DNA of 62,308 nucleotides from Muribaculaceae bacterium Isolate-036 (Harlan) (GTDB taxonomy: Bacteria > Bacteroidota > Bacteroidia > Bacteroidales > Muribaculaceae): positions 1 to 62,308 of the forward strand of contig RIAY01000016.1 in NCBI GenBank assembly GCA_003833075.1. Direction: 5' to 3'. The translations under genes were made by a program, and so were the position numbers. The notes under the pieces were generated by a model that was not told where the DNA came from, did no database searches, and saw only the letters and a list, made by a program, of their open reading frames with translations. Shown one piece after another: positions 46,349 through 55,412 of this stretch (positions are counted from its first letter, which is position 1; every line of letters begins with the position of its first letter).

Positions 46349-46390
46349 CGCTGAAAGTCAATCTCCAGTCGGGAGATTGACTTTCAGCGA
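46349..46390. terminator. Perfect 18-bp palindrome after miaB
   Basis: CGCTGAAAGTCAATCTCC pairs fully with its complement across a 5-nt loop, 21 nt after the miaB stop. There is no T run after it. It is best read as a transcript end or stabiliser, with an unusual lack of the U-tract. Nothing else is seen between here and 46545. Confidence 0.6.
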
Positions 46391-46545
46391 TACGCCGGCA
46401 TTTGACGCCTGGCAAAATTCAGAAATGAACGCAAGCGAATAATCAATGCCGTAATAACTGCATATCATGCGCAGGCACGTCGCGCCACACTGCATCGCGT
46501 CGCTCTGAATATATATGGGAAATGTCTTGCCCATTAATAAGCTGT

Positions 46546-48762
46546 CTAAAATTGCGAACCGACATTGGCATTCTCGGTCTGCAACGTTACCTTACGCACC
46601 TGCTTGCCGGTGCTGAAGCGGAATACAGCTGTAAATTCCAGCATATTGTTCTTGCGGAATTGCTCGTTGCCCCAGCCTGTCTGGATCATGTTGGGAGAAT
46701 GCATACGATACTTCCAGTCTCCTTTGGTTATATGCACAGGCAGGAAATAGCTCAAAGCAAGTGTCAGTTTTTTATTAAGTAAATTTTTCTGCACGCCAAG
46801 CATGATGTCATCGGTAACTACCCGTTGATAAGTCTGCGGAGTGACGTAACCGCTTCCATCCACACTATATGATAATGCAACATTCACATCCTGTTTCTCC
46901 AGATTATATGATAAAAATAATGAAGCGGAAGGTGTCCAGACCTTATTGCTGTAATTTTCATAAGAGGCATAATTGTGCGTAATCTTTCCGTCAAGATATA
47001 ATGAGAAATATCTCGACAAATCTTGCTGGAAATTTAAGCCGATTGAAAGAGCATTCGATTTCCCGTTCTGGTATTTTCCTGCTGCATAATAAAACATCTT
47101 GCCGGAATCCTCTGTCGTCATGGAGGCAGCCGAATAAATATTGAATACACCCGTATTCGTAAACTGATAATCGGCATACAACATCAGTTTCCGCCAGAAT
47201 GTAAGCCTCAAAGATGCCCATTGCGTGGTGATGGGCTTTAGATCCGGATTACCCTCCTGATATTTATACATGTTAACGAACTGACCATAATCCATCAGCT
47301 GGGAGAGCGACGGTGTGCCTGTCTGCATAAGATATGACGCGCGGAGAGCAAATTTTTGAGTGGGAACCCAATTGATTATACCCTGTAAACGGGGCATCAC
47401 CTTGGTTACATGAATATCTCCGGTCTTATTGGAATATGCCGAAATACCTCCGTTAAATGTAAAAAACAATTGGCGTGATGGCACATACTGGACACTCGCA
47501 TACAGATTATCATTGACAATAGTATTCTCGGATACCGGATCGCCGGTGTAATAATCCTTCTCATTAAAATCCGTAACATAAACATAATTGGAGAATCCCA
47601 AATACCATTTATATTCACCAAACCATCTGTTAACATCTACGCCTCCCCAGAAATAGCCGGTTTTATCTTTTCTGTCATAAAGCAAATGATAATCGTCCGT
47701 ACGATCCAGGTCATAATAAGACCTCCATCCGTTGAATGCATAATTCGCCGACAAGTCAAGATTCCATTGTCCGAATCTTCCCAGATAATTAAGACCGAAC
47801 GTGTTCGACAGATTATTCCTGCTTTCGGATTGAGCATGTAATCCCACGTGCTCCTCGTTGCCGTGGTCGAGCACTCTCATCAGGTAATCGTAAGTATTTT
47901 TTCGCGTCCAAGGATTTATCTGCCATTGAAAGGAAAGTTTATGATTGGGATTGAACTTATAATCTGCTGCTAAATTCACTTTCATATTGTTCAACCTATT
48001 GAGATTCTGAGGATCTTTCCTATCCCTCTCCAATTGAATCTCCGAGTAATCACTCATCGGATAGTCTGTACTCCTATATTCATTAGAGCCACTCTTCGAC
48101 CATTGCCAATTCGCCAATGCCGTCACTGTCAATTTATTGAACATATAAGTTCCGTCAAGATACGTAAAGTTCTTTGCAAAATCATTACCTTTACCATTGT
48201 TTCCGTCAGGCATTATGTCAATACTCTCCCGCACATTCGTCTCGAAACCGGTATAATTAGGTTTTGAATGAAAATTGATCAGCACATCAAAACCGGTATA
48301 CTTACCTCCCGGTTGAGGAACCACATCAATACGGTCAAACCTGTCGGGCGATTGTCTCTTAATATAAGATGCATCTTTCTGTAGACTGTCAACAAGAAGC
48401 ACCACATTACTTGAGCCTAAATATGTAAGAGCCTCCGTAAAAGGAAGATAATGCATACCATTGATTTTACGTAGCAATTCACCGGCAGTACGCGAACCTC
48501 TTCGCATATCTTTCGTAATGACATATGACTCTGCATTTCCGCGCCTTGTGACATTGCTTGCCTCCACAACAAGCTCTTTAAGATCCCTTGTTTTAGATAT
48601 TGAATCGGAAGCTACTGAATCTGCCGACAATACATTTGACTCCATTGAATTTACACTCAATGGTGACGCCTGCTTAGCCATGCAGACAATCGGCATAATA
48701 GACAAAAATAAAACTACTGAGAAAATCTGATGATATTGATTTACGTGTGTTTTACTAATCAT
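46546..48762 (-). CDS. TonB-dependent-receptor-like outer-membrane beta-barrel protein
   Basis: 738 residues with a signal peptide ending near MAKQA (about 32). A plug-like domain (about 65-165) contains LKELVVEASNVTRRGNAESYVI and DRIDVVPQPGGKYTGFDVLIN. The remainder is an amphipathic-strand barrel with many aromatic residues. The usual N-terminal carboxypeptidase-like domain is absent and the protein ends in GSQF. It resembles the outer_membrane_beta-barrel group often placed with peptide-maturation loci, which fits the RiPP remnant next to it. The leader carries an AAGCAAGTGTT...CTTGCTT hairpin. Confidence 0.82.
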   Translation of the reverse strand: MISKTHVNQYHQIFSVVLFLSIMPIVCMAKQASPLSVNSMESNVLSADSVASDSISKTRDLKELVVEASNVTRRGNAESYVITKDMRRGSRTAGELLRKINGMHYLPFTEALTYLGSSNVVLLVDSLQKDASYIKRQSPDRFDRIDVVPQPGGKYTGFDVLINFHSKPNYTGFETNVRESIDIMPDGNNGKGNDFAKNFTYLDGTYMFNKLTVTALANWQWSKSGSNEYRSTDYPMSDYSEIQLERDRKDPQNLNRLNNMKVNLAADYKFNPNHKLSFQWQINPWTRKNTYDYLMRVLDHGNEEHVGLHAQSESRNNLSNTFGLNYLGRFGQWNLDLSANYAFNGWRSYYDLDRTDDYHLLYDRKDKTGYFWGGVDVNRWFGEYKWYLGFSNYVYVTDFNEKDYYTGDPVSENTIVNDNLYASVQYVPSRQLFFTFNGGISAYSNKTGDIHVTKVMPRLQGIINWVPTQKFALRASYLMQTGTPSLSQLMDYGQFVNMYKYQEGNPDLKPITTQWASLRLTFWRKLMLYADYQFTNTGVFNIYSAASMTTEDSGKMFYYAAGKYQNGKSNALSIGLNFQQDLSRYFSLYLDGKITHNYASYENYSNKVWTPSASLFLSYNLEKQDVNVALSYSVDGSGYVTPQTYQRVVTDDIMLGVQKNLLNKKLTLALSYFLPVHITKGDWKYRMHSPNMIQTGWGNEQFRKNNMLEFTAVFRFSTGKQVRKVTLQTENANVGSQF

Positions 48763-48778
48763 ATCTTACATTTTTTAT

Positions 48779-48848
48779 AAGCAAGTGTCCGAATATAGTA
48801 TAAAAGACAATCCTGCACTTACTTTCGTTTAAATACTAACACTTGCTT
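48779..48848 (-). repeat. AAGYAAGYGTT/CTTRCTT leader inverted repeat (70 bp)
   Basis: On the coding strand AAGCAAGTGTT begins the element and ACACTTGCTT ends it, a perfect 10-bp pair. The end lies 16 nt before the receptor ATG. The outer sequence matches the ends of copy C and of 62054-62084. It lies inside the transcribed leader. Confidence 0.65.
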
Positions 48849-48871
48849 GATAATATTTTAATAATACTATG

Positions 48872-48901
48872 CAAATATACTGTCTTTTTATATATTTCCA
48901 A
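48872..48901 (-). promoter_or_regulatory. Promoter for the outer-membrane receptor
   Basis: On the minus strand TTG (48899-48901), 19 nt, then TATATTTG (48872-48879). It overlaps the tail of the maturase remnant. The leader hairpin starts 23 nt after the -7 box. Confidence 0.6.
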
Positions 48902-49150
48902 CACAACAAATAAATATTTTACTCTTTGGATACCTACACTCCAGACATTTGGTTGCCTTTGCCTCTGTATCAAAAATATCCTGCACTACCCCCAGCTGAC
49001 GTAACTTTTCAATTCTCTCTTTTGTAAGAAGGGTGCCATTGGTTGTGATGTTTGCATAAAACTTCTTTTTCAATTTGTCGCACAAGTCAATAGCCCATTC
49101 CGATATTTCAACAATACGTTCATATATTTCCCGATATTCCTCCGTCCAGC
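48888..49150 (-). pseudogene. Remnant of a radical-SAM/SPASM peptide maturase
   Basis: The open frame encodes a middle piece of a radical-SAM enzyme (ITTNGTLLTKERIEKLRQLGV). It then jumps to a SPASM-like cysteine segment (KATKCLECRYP) and runs into a frameshifted end. The N-terminal CxxxCxxC cluster is missing and the frame has no ATG, only a TTG inside the upstream peptide gene. At least two deletions are needed to explain it. It is not functional as seen. Confidence 0.72.
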
Positions 49151-49233
49151 AAGCCTCCGACAATTTCTACCGATTCCATCTCCGATAACAAGTCGGCGGT
49201 TGGAATAACCTTTTGTTTCGATAATTCTTTCAT
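49120..49233 (-). CDS. Short GG-leader peptide, probable RiPP precursor (possibly truncated)
   Basis: 37 residues beginning MKELSKQKVIPTAD, with ESVEIVGG near 21-28 followed by LLDGGISGNI. A basic start, an amphipathic LSEMESVEI segment and a double glycine are typical of Bacteroidales RiPP precursors with GG leaders. The 3' end overlaps the maturase remnant in another frame. The present core may therefore be a fusion product of a deletion and the original core may be lost. Function today is uncertain. Confidence 0.6.
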   Translation of the reverse strand: MKELSKQKVIPTADLLSEMESVEIVGGLLDGGISGNI

Positions 49234-49283
49234 AAATCGTATTTTTAAGTTTATATAAACAACTCTACCTTATCGGCAGAATA

Positions 49284-49664
49284 TTAATCTACTAAGATTT
49301 CTCCTATATACGTATGACCCAACGCTGTGGTAATGGTAATATCTGCATGTTCAAGATTGCCAACATACACCTCGGCATGTTCAGAAGAATCGAATACATA
49401 ATTATATACAAAACCCGATTTTCCATCAGTCACGTTCAGATTACACATTCCCTCTGGAATGGTAAAGTCAAAACTTAACTCACCATCCCCATACCAGCAT
49501 TCTATAAACTGCTTAGACGGCGCCTTGGGACGATTATTATTCCTCGTAGGATCCTTTAATAAAATTGCGACTGCATTTTTACTATTACCATTTGATGATT
49601 GAGACAATAATGGCAAATGCAAAAGCATGATTGCAATTAAGACAAGTACAATTTTTCTATTCAT
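49284..49664 (-). CDS. Secreted DUF3244-like small protein
   Basis: 126 residues from MNRKIVLV, with a signal peptide ending near LLSQSS (about 20). The remainder is a single beta-sandwich: IECWYGDGELSFDF, GMCNLNVTDGKSGFVYNYVFDSS and a C-terminal HTYIGEILVD, which fit the DUF3244 group of Bacteroidales. It is probably periplasmic or outer-membrane associated, with unknown function. It sits between the TPR regulator and the RiPP remnant, a recurrent type of neighbourhood in this order as I recall it. Confidence 0.7.
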   Translation of the reverse strand: MNRKIVLVLIAIMLLHLPLLSQSSNGNSKNAVAILLKDPTRNNNRPKAPSKQFIECWYGDGELSFDFTIPEGMCNLNVTDGKSGFVYNYVFDSSEHAEVYVGNLEHADITITTALGHTYIGEILVD

Positions 49665-49863
49665 ATTGCTGATTTTATTTGTGCAAATATACATTATTCT
49701 ATTGGGGAATTACAAAAATTTAACAAATATAATTTCCTCACTCACGCTCATAACAATCTATAAACCAACAAAATACAAAGTGAGGAATTTTAAAAAATTC
49801 CTCACTTGTTATATCTCTATATTTCAATAGATTAGCAATATAAAAAAACAATCAGATGTATAA

Positions 49864-51576
49864 TTATTTTGGAAATCTTGAAACAAACCATTCTTTATCC
49901 TTTACGTCTGATTTCTTTATGCGTTCAATCAGTCTTGACCTTTTATTGTAAAAATGTTTAAATTTTATGTTGGTAAACATACATATCGTGCGTGGGGCAA
50001 ACCCCGCATACACCAAAATTATAAATATGAAATCTTCCTCTTTTAGAAATGAACATTGTTCCCGCAAAACTACGGCTATATTATTCATATATCTATTTAC
50101 TGACTCTTCTATACTCCCGATATTCTTTCGATTTACAATTTTATTAATTTCTTTTTCTATTGAAGCTACTGAAGACAATTTCGAACTTTGTGATTCTTTT
50201 TCAAAAAACTCATTACATAACCTGTTCAAAGTATTCCATTGATTTCTAAAAAGATTTTCTATCTCTATATCCATATTAGAAATCTGTTCTTCCCTACCAT
50301 GAATAGAATTAGACAGTTCTTTATTTTCTATAGACTTGTTTTTTATTTGTTCTGTAAGGATAATTATTTCATTAATACTTTTTTCAATTTTATTATTCTT
50401 TATTTTTATTGAAATTCGATATATCATAAATCCTATAATAATAATTGTCAAAGCAATTATTACTATTATTACCACTTGCTTTTTTGATTTAGACTCTTTT
50501 TTTAAAGATTCAACCGATTTATTATCATAATAACCCTTTTGAGCCAATGCTATATTATTATCCATTATATCCCATGTTATCTTATTCTGAATATGAATTA
50601 TACTGTCAAGATAATCATATGCATTCTTATAATCACCTAATTTTAAATAGAATTGTCTGTACATGTTATAAAAAGCTGCACGCTCTCTTTGACCACATTG
50701 ATTTATGTCAATACTGTCAACAAGCAGCTTGGCTTTGTTTATTTTCCCTTCGTGCAAATAGATCAATGCTATATGTGCAAAAAAATGAATTGGGATATCT
50801 GAAAATGACTTTAGCTGTTCTAATTTATTAAAACATTCTTTTGCTTCTTCATATTTTCCAGCATTAAAACAGATCGGGAACTTTACATCAATACAACATG
50901 CCAGTAAAGAACTGTCGTTCAATTCAACACTTGCTATTTCAGCTATACTATCCGCTATTTCTATTGCTCTGTTGTAATTGAGACTGTTTCCCTCAAGAAG
51001 CGCACGATCACACCATGAATATAAATGATTCAATCTTCTATTCGCTTTTTCATAATAAACAATTGCATCTCTATTATACTTTTTAGCCTCGGTTTCATTA
51101 TAACAAGCTACATAAATATCTGACAGCTGCTCTGCAGTTTTGGCAATCCAATAGCTATCTTTAAATTCTAAAGCCAGATCATATGAATTGGTAGCGATAT
51201 ACGATGCCCTGTCAAACTTCTTTTGATTACATAATATATCGGCATTATAGAATAGAGATTTCATCAGATCCGGTGAATCCCCTTTCTCCTGATAATAGGT
51301 AACAGCACGGCTGATCAGTGAATCTGACGTGATAATCTCATTATTCTTTGTGCGAGCCTGGACATTAAGTAAGGCATATTTTGCCCAGTCTTTACGATTT
51401 CTCAGATCGGTGGTGTCGACAGATGCGATTATATGCAAGGCTGAATCCGGAATTTCCTCCATGACCGATTCTGCTTCGACAAGTTTATCACGCACCTCTT
51501 TGGGCGTGCACGATGCGAATGTCGACACCAGGACAGAGACTGCTGTCCAAACTGCAATCGAATATATTTTTTGCAT
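49864..51576 (-). CDS. TPR membrane regulator with C-terminal HTH
   Basis: 570 residues from MQKIYSIA. A lipoprotein-like or uncleaved signal ends in FASC (Cys23). Several TPR-like helical repeats fill about 30-350. A TM helix (about 368-387) leads to a coiled coil (about 390-470) and a C-terminal HTH-like region (about 523-550, AGFAPRTICMFTNIKFKHFYNKRSRL). This suggests a sensor with a periplasmic TPR part and cytoplasmic DNA-binding part. Base composition is clearly more AT-rich than its neighbours, hinting at transfer with the RiPP locus. The start at 51648 would overlap the next gene. Confidence 0.75.
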   Translation of the reverse strand: MQKIYSIAVWTAVSVLVSTFASCTPKEVRDKLVEAESVMEEIPDSALHIIASVDTTDLRNRKDWAKYALLNVQARTKNNEIITSDSLISRAVTYYQEKGDSPDLMKSLFYNADILCNQKKFDRASYIATNSYDLALEFKDSYWIAKTAEQLSDIYVACYNETEAKKYNRDAIVYYEKANRRLNHLYSWCDRALLEGNSLNYNRAIEIADSIAEIASVELNDSSLLACCIDVKFPICFNAGKYEEAKECFNKLEQLKSFSDIPIHFFAHIALIYLHEGKINKAKLLVDSIDINQCGQRERAAFYNMYRQFYLKLGDYKNAYDYLDSIIHIQNKITWDIMDNNIALAQKGYYDNKSVESLKKESKSKKQVVIIVIIALTIIIIGFMIYRISIKIKNNKIEKSINEIIILTEQIKNKSIENKELSNSIHGREEQISNMDIEIENLFRNQWNTLNRLCNEFFEKESQSSKLSSVASIEKEINKIVNRKNIGSIEESVNRYMNNIAVVLREQCSFLKEEDFIFIILVYAGFAPRTICMFTNIKFKHFYNKRSRLIERIKKSDVKDKEWFVSRFPK

Positions 51577-51601
51577 TCTTACAATCTGTTTATAAAGCGA
51601 T

Positions 51602-54577
51602 TTATGGCTTGCGGACAATTCCTTTCGACTTTCTGCCGTTGATTGCAATGGTCAGTGAATCGGGAAAACGCACAATGCGGATGCTGTCGCTCTCTTGTTC
51701 GGCAGGAAGCGAATCAAGATAGTCCATATCTATGAATCCATTCCCTCCATCGGGATCTATGGTGAAATATCCGACTCCGAAAGATGTAAGGTTTTGAAAA
51801 AAATGTGTACCCTGAGATGGCTCTATCCTGTAGCCGGGCAACGCTGATTCGGCAATAAGTCTCGCTCCGGCAATCTGTGGCCATTTCACCGGAATACCGA
51901 GTGCAGGATCCGACGATCCCCATCGTCCGGGACCAACAAGAATGTAAGGCTCCCCTTTTTCTACAAAACGGGCGTTTATTTCCTCTATTTCCCTCACCAG
52001 ATCCGTGTTGCGTGAAGAATCGAATTTGTCCGGCTTCACATACACGATATATTTCACATTATCCATGATGCCGTGACCTAACGCCGTCTCACTCCTCAGG
52101 ATCAAATCTTTATCCTCAATATCCATTATGGAGTCGTCAAGCATCTCTTTAGTGTCGACGATCGGGCGGATCTGCAGCCAGTATACAGTGCCCTTCTCTC
52201 CATCCCTGCCGGGAACTGGATTGATATTGCCCGCAAATTCGATCTCTACCGGGCGACCCATCTCATACTGTCCGGTCTCAAGCATGAAGCCTGCAATCTT
52301 GGCAAGAGGGAAGACATTATGTTTCAACACATTCGCGAATGTCACCACTTTCCTTCCCCGACCGAATTCAGTGTCTCGGATTATCCTGTCATCAACATCG
52401 AACGTAGACACAAGATATTTCAACGCGCCGGTCTTGAAGGCATCCGGCACACTAAGTCTGCTGATATTGAAACTGTCGTCCACAAGAAATTCCGCCGCTT
52501 CTCCGTTGTGTTCCGGAAGCGCATAGAGTGATGTCTGCGTGTCGCGCAATGCAAGCTCAAGGGTGGATGTCTGAAGCACTTTGTCGGGATGCGAGGGGGA
52601 AAACCTGAGAGAGACTCCTCCGTCAACAATATACTTGCCAAGACCGGCGGCAACTTCGACCACTCCTTCTTCCGCCGTCTCATCGCCGGTGGGATAGTAG
52701 TTCAGCGAGCGTCCGACTCCGGAGAAACTCGGATAGTAGAAACCTGAATGCTCCTCTCCCGCCACTTCCTGCAGTATGACCGCCATCTTCTCCTGATCGA
52801 TGACATTGCTGGTCGCGTTCATGTATGCCTTGGAATCGGAAAAGAATACGGAGGCATAAACCGCCTTTACGGCATCTGTCAGCATACGCATACGCACCGC
52901 CGTGTCCTCTATATAAGGAATCATATATGTGGAATAGATTCCGGCAAAGGGCTGATAATGCGAGTCTTCAAGCAGAGAACTGCTTCTGACAGCGAGAGGA
53001 CGGCGCACAACATCGAAAAACGCCTCGAAATCGGCAATGACATCATCCGGCAGACTCGCCTGTAGAAAAGCTTTGAGTATCTCCTCATCCGGCGCGTCGG
53101 AAAGCGCGATCTTATACAGACAGTTGCTGTCCATGAACTCATCGAAGATATCGGTGCACACTACGACTGTATGCGGTATCGTTATCTGCACTCCGTCGAA
53201 ATCGTCACAGACGGGATTGCGCTTGATAATCTGGTCGATAAAAGCAAGACCGCGTCCTTTCCCGCCCAATGAGCCTTCCCCTATACGGGCGAAGTTGCTC
53301 CATTTGTCGTAATTCTCTTTCTGGAAAACCGCCACGACTCCCCTGTTCTTCATGCGGCGGTATTTCACGATTGTATCGAATATTATCTGCTTGAGCCGCG
53401 GCGTGTCGGACATGTCTCTCAGCTCGATCCCTTTGAAAACCTCTGCCAATGGAAAGAGCGCACGGGAATAGAGCCAGCGCGATATGCTGTTGGTGGAGCA
53501 ATAGTAATAGAGAATGTCGTCAGGTATCGACTCGATTCTTTTCTGCAGATCCTTGAGATTGCTGATACGCATCAGCTCGTTTCCGCTCTGTGGATCACGG
53601 ACTATGAAGTCTCCGAAACCGAATTTCTTTGAGACCGCCTCGCGGAGATCAAGGGGGAGGGTCTTTGAGTTTTTGTCAAGAAACACATAACCAGCCGCTT
53701 CCGCAGACGTACGGTTCGCACTCTCCTGACTCTCCATGATAATGGGCATGTAGGGATTGCGTTTCCTGACCATGCGGGCGAATTTCATACCCGCATCGGG
53801 GTCTTTTTCTCCATTCACAGGAAACCGGGCATCAGTAATGACTCCGAGTATATTGTCGCCGTATTTGTCAAAGAGTCCCTTTGCCTCCTCATAGTCTCGT
53901 GCAAGGAGCACTTTCGAGCGTCCGCGCATACGCATCATCTGCTCATGCTCGTTCAGCGCCTCTGTGGCGCAGCGCATCGACTGCTTGAGAAGAAACTTGA
54001 AAAGATGCGGAAGAATCGATGAATAAAACCGTATGGAGTCTTCTATCAGAAGAATAGCCTGTATGCCGACTTCCTCTATGTCTGTGTCGGCATTCATCCG
54101 GTCTTCTATCAGCTTGATTATGGCAAGGATAAGATCCACATTGCCAAGCCAGGAAAAGACGTAGTCCACCCCCCTGAGGTCTTCGTTGGCTATGCGGCGT
54201 CTCACCTCCTTGGAAAAAGGGGTGAGCACTACAAGCGGTATGTCCGGATAGAGATTGTCTATGTTTACTGCTTCCCTGAATGTCTCGCTGACATCGACAC
54301 CGGGCATGGCGATGATAAGATCAAACGAGTTATCCGCCAACGCCACATATGCCTCGTCGTAGTTTGCAACCTTCGTAAAACGCGGAGGAGAGGAGAGATT
54401 GAGCCTTACATATTCGAAATATATCTGCTCGTCTACACGACCGTCTTCCTCAAGCATGAACGCATCGTAGGGCGTGGCTATCAGAAGCACATTGAAAATG
54501 CGCTTCTGCATGAGATTCTGGAATGCCGTATCCTTCAGGTATAACCTGCTCAGTCCCGCGCCCTGTAGATTTTTCAT
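51602..54577 (-). CDS. Receiver-ATP-grasp protein (PPDK/PEP-synthase N-domain, no swivel domain)
   Basis: 991 residues. The first receiver-like fold (about 26-150) lacks the phospho-acceptor Asp. The second (about 172-315) keeps Glu179/Asp180, Asp249 and Lys302. A PPDK_N ATP-grasp region follows (about 430-820) with EGSLGGKGRGLAF and RSSSLLEDSHYQPFAG. The C-terminus continues with GPGRWGSSDPALGIPV. The phosphohistidine swivel and PEP-binding TIM barrel of a true PEP synthase are absent. It could be a regulated kinase-like enzyme of unknown target. It is last in a run of genes from 58098. Confidence 0.85.
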   Translation of the reverse strand: MKNLQGAGLSRLYLKDTAFQNLMQKRIFNVLLIATPYDAFMLEEDGRVDEQIYFEYVRLNLSSPPRFTKVANYDEAYVALADNSFDLIIAMPGVDVSETFREAVNIDNLYPDIPLVVLTPFSKEVRRRIANEDLRGVDYVFSWLGNVDLILAIIKLIEDRMNADTDIEEVGIQAILLIEDSIRFYSSILPHLFKFLLKQSMRCATEALNEHEQMMRMRGRSKVLLARDYEEAKGLFDKYGDNILGVITDARFPVNGEKDPDAGMKFARMVRKRNPYMPIIMESQESANRTSAEAAGYVFLDKNSKTLPLDLREAVSKKFGFGDFIVRDPQSGNELMRISNLKDLQKRIESIPDDILYYYCSTNSISRWLYSRALFPLAEVFKGIELRDMSDTPRLKQIIFDTIVKYRRMKNRGVVAVFQKENYDKWSNFARIGEGSLGGKGRGLAFIDQIIKRNPVCDDFDGVQITIPHTVVVCTDIFDEFMDSNCLYKIALSDAPDEEILKAFLQASLPDDVIADFEAFFDVVRRPLAVRSSSLLEDSHYQPFAGIYSTYMIPYIEDTAVRMRMLTDAVKAVYASVFFSDSKAYMNATSNVIDQEKMAVILQEVAGEEHSGFYYPSFSGVGRSLNYYPTGDETAEEGVVEVAAGLGKYIVDGGVSLRFSPSHPDKVLQTSTLELALRDTQTSLYALPEHNGEAAEFLVDDSFNISRLSVPDAFKTGALKYLVSTFDVDDRIIRDTEFGRGRKVVTFANVLKHNVFPLAKIAGFMLETGQYEMGRPVEIEFAGNINPVPGRDGEKGTVYWLQIRPIVDTKEMLDDSIMDIEDKDLILRSETALGHGIMDNVKYIVYVKPDKFDSSRNTDLVREIEEINARFVEKGEPYILVGPGRWGSSDPALGIPVKWPQIAGARLIAESALPGYRIEPSQGTHFFQNLTSFGVGYFTIDPDGGNGFIDMDYLDSLPAEQESDSIRIVRFPDSLTIAINGRKSKGIVRKP

Positions 54578-54586
54578 GACGCGGGA

Positions 54587-55351
54587 TTATGCATTCGCGT
54601 TGCTGTGGGTCGCAAGGAATTTGTCTATTGCCTCGGGCATCGAACGTGCCTCCACTGTCGGCGCGGAGATATCAAGCCGCAGACCGGCATCTTCCACAGC
54701 CTTGGCGGTGGTGCTGCCGAATGTAGCTATATAAGTGGGACGTTCATCCTGATTGAAATCGGGAAAGTTCTTTTTCAGAGATGCGATTCCCGCAGGACTG
54801 AAGAACACCAGCATGTCATAGTCAAGATCTTCATCGGGTTGGAAATCGTTGCTGACCGTACGGTACATAACAACCTTGGTCACGTCAAGTCCAAGCTTGC
54901 GCAATTCCTCTACATCCTCTTTGTGCACATCCGAAATCGGGAAAAGAAATTTCTCTTTGTTGTTTTTAACAAGCGAAGCTACAAGCTGGGAATCATCAAG
55001 TTTGCCGGTCTTACCGAACGAAATCTTGCGCTTGCGGTAAACGATGTAACGCTGAAGGTAAAGCGCAATCGATTCGGTAGTGCAGAAATAACGCATCGTG
55101 TCAGGCACTTTCACTCGCGATTCCTCGCAAAGACGGAAATAGTGATCTACTGCTGTGCGCGATGTGAATATGATACCTGTATAATCGGCAAGATTCACCT
55201 TGGCGGCACGAAATTCTTTGGCGGTCAGACCCTCGATCTTGATGAAAGGACGAAAAACCATCTCAACCCCATATTTATTGCAGATATCATAATATGGAGA
55301 TTTCTCCGATGAGGGCTTAGGCTGGGAAACTAATATCTTCTTAATATTCAT
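54587..55351 (-). CDS. hemD: Uroporphyrinogen-III synthase family protein
   Basis: 254 residues. The two-domain HemD fold is suggested by KILVSQPKPSSEKSPY at the start, GIIFTSRTAVDHYF, FLFPISD, and DMLVFFSPAGIASLKKNFPD and TYIATFGSTTAKAVEDAGL near the end. HemD closes hydroxymethylbilane into uroporphyrinogen III. Many Bacteroidales lack the upper heme pathway but keep this gene next to DUF4271, so its actual reaction in this strain is open. It lies 9 nt before the receiver-ATP-grasp gene. Confidence 0.88.
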   Translation of the reverse strand: MNIKKILVSQPKPSSEKSPYYDICNKYGVEMVFRPFIKIEGLTAKEFRAAKVNLADYTGIIFTSRTAVDHYFRLCEESRVKVPDTMRYFCTTESIALYLQRYIVYRKRKISFGKTGKLDDSQLVASLVKNNKEKFLFPISDVHKEDVEELRKLGLDVTKVVMYRTVSNDFQPDEDLDYDMLVFFSPAGIASLKKNFPDFNQDERPTYIATFGSTTAKAVEDAGLRLDISAPTVEARSMPEAIDKFLATHSNANA

Positions 55352-55412
55352 TCTCAGTTATTGTATAAGCAACATACCCGGCATCTTGTCTGATACGTGG
55401 ATTCAACCTTTT

